Assembly: GCA_963575745.1 (NCBI GenBank)
Contig: CAUYUJ010004717.1
Span: forward strand, 1 to 64,000
DNA from: Prorocentrum cordatum
Taxonomy: Eukaryota; Sar; Dinophyceae; Prorocentrales; Prorocentraceae
Length of the DNA stretch: 64,000 nt
Direction: 5' to 3'
Position numbers and translations under genes: made by a program. The notes beneath the pieces are model-generated. The model was given only the letters and a program-made list of their open reading frames with translations. It was not told where the DNA came from and made no database searches. Below are positions 63,721 through 64,000 of the stretch, in pieces. Numbering within the stretch: the first letter of the stretch is position 1; each line of letters opens with the position of its first letter.

Positions 63721-64000
63721 CCTTGCACGCGTGAGATTGTTGAGAATCGAAAGGGAGAGCTTCTCGAAGCATTTCTCGAAAAAAATGAAAATTCATATTT
63801 TTCATGTTGACGTGAAGTTGGTTGCGCCAAGTGTTTTGATAGTAAAAGTGTGCCTACATAGCTCATATTAAGACGCAGGGGCTCTCATAGTCGTCTACAG
63901 GTGCGAAACATCTGCTTTCTCAAAATGAATTGTCAAATATCTTTCAAATCTCAGCAAAAACGAGCCAAAGTTATCACATCTTCTTTTCTGGCCGGGTCGA
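63721..64000. repeat. Composite repeat unit, right side of the LINE insertion
   Basis: CCTTGCACGCGTGAGATTG and the following 'aagttggttgcgccaagtgttttgatagtaa' and 'aatgaattgtcaaatatctttcaaat' match the composite units at 46-54 kb, starting exactly where the unit broken off at 55,021 would resume after a gap of about 22 bp. Confidence 0.8.

Overview
The window looks like nuclear DNA of a dinoflagellate or a close relative. The signs are very GC-rich intergenic DNA crowded with minisatellites, several diverged LINE-type retrotransposons, a small cold-shock-domain gene, and a long set of same-strand exons (at least one with a probable GC-AG intron) whose introns are built from shared repeat modules. 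I could not name a genus, and I did not find the dinoflagellate spliced-leader sequence. Almost every convincing coding sequence is on the minus strand.

Layout: 1-2,880 is simple-sequence DNA. 2,847-6,358 holds a decayed LINE (LINE-A). 6,700-11,500 is a mosaic of a 32-bp minisatellite, GGA tracts and duplicated blocks around a cold-shock-domain gene (8,893-9,225). 11,396-26,333 (read right to left) is the most striking locus. It contains exons for a C5 cytosine methyltransferase, an OTU-like / AP2-like / SAP module, an unrecognised 355-residue module, an ASCH domain with a probable DNA-binding segment, and a DDE-type transposase core. From the last methyltransferase exon (24,875) to the transposase, my proposed splice phases join without a break, so I infer one very large polyprotein. 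Its introns carry a strand-biased 17-nt motif that recurs about 35 times between 7.2 and 34.1 kb. One intron (13,765-13,912) is a compact 148-bp unit with 12-bp inverted termini.

29,416-34,164 is a 5'-truncated LINE (LINE-B) flanked by 234-bp direct repeats that look identical. 34,165-55,021 is a field of satellites (about 175-bp units, and composite units of about 400 bp) punctuated by some 25 copies of a hairpin-forming repeat. 55,022-63,720 is a compound insertion of two LINEs in tandem (LINE-C, nearly full length with ORF1 and ORF2, and 5'-truncated LINE-D), placed in one hairpin repeat. 63,721-64,000 resumes the repeat field.

Two themes stand out. (1) A methyltransferase and a DDE transposase seem to be parts of one gene, in a locus whose introns behave like a repeat family. 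(2) The LINEs share an RNase H-like domain whose catalytic segments occur in circularly permuted order, share an ADN rather than ADD motif C in the reverse transcriptase, and three of their insertions sit at the same point of the hairpin repeat, which suggests site preference. All splice sites and domain calls are by eye, without database searches.
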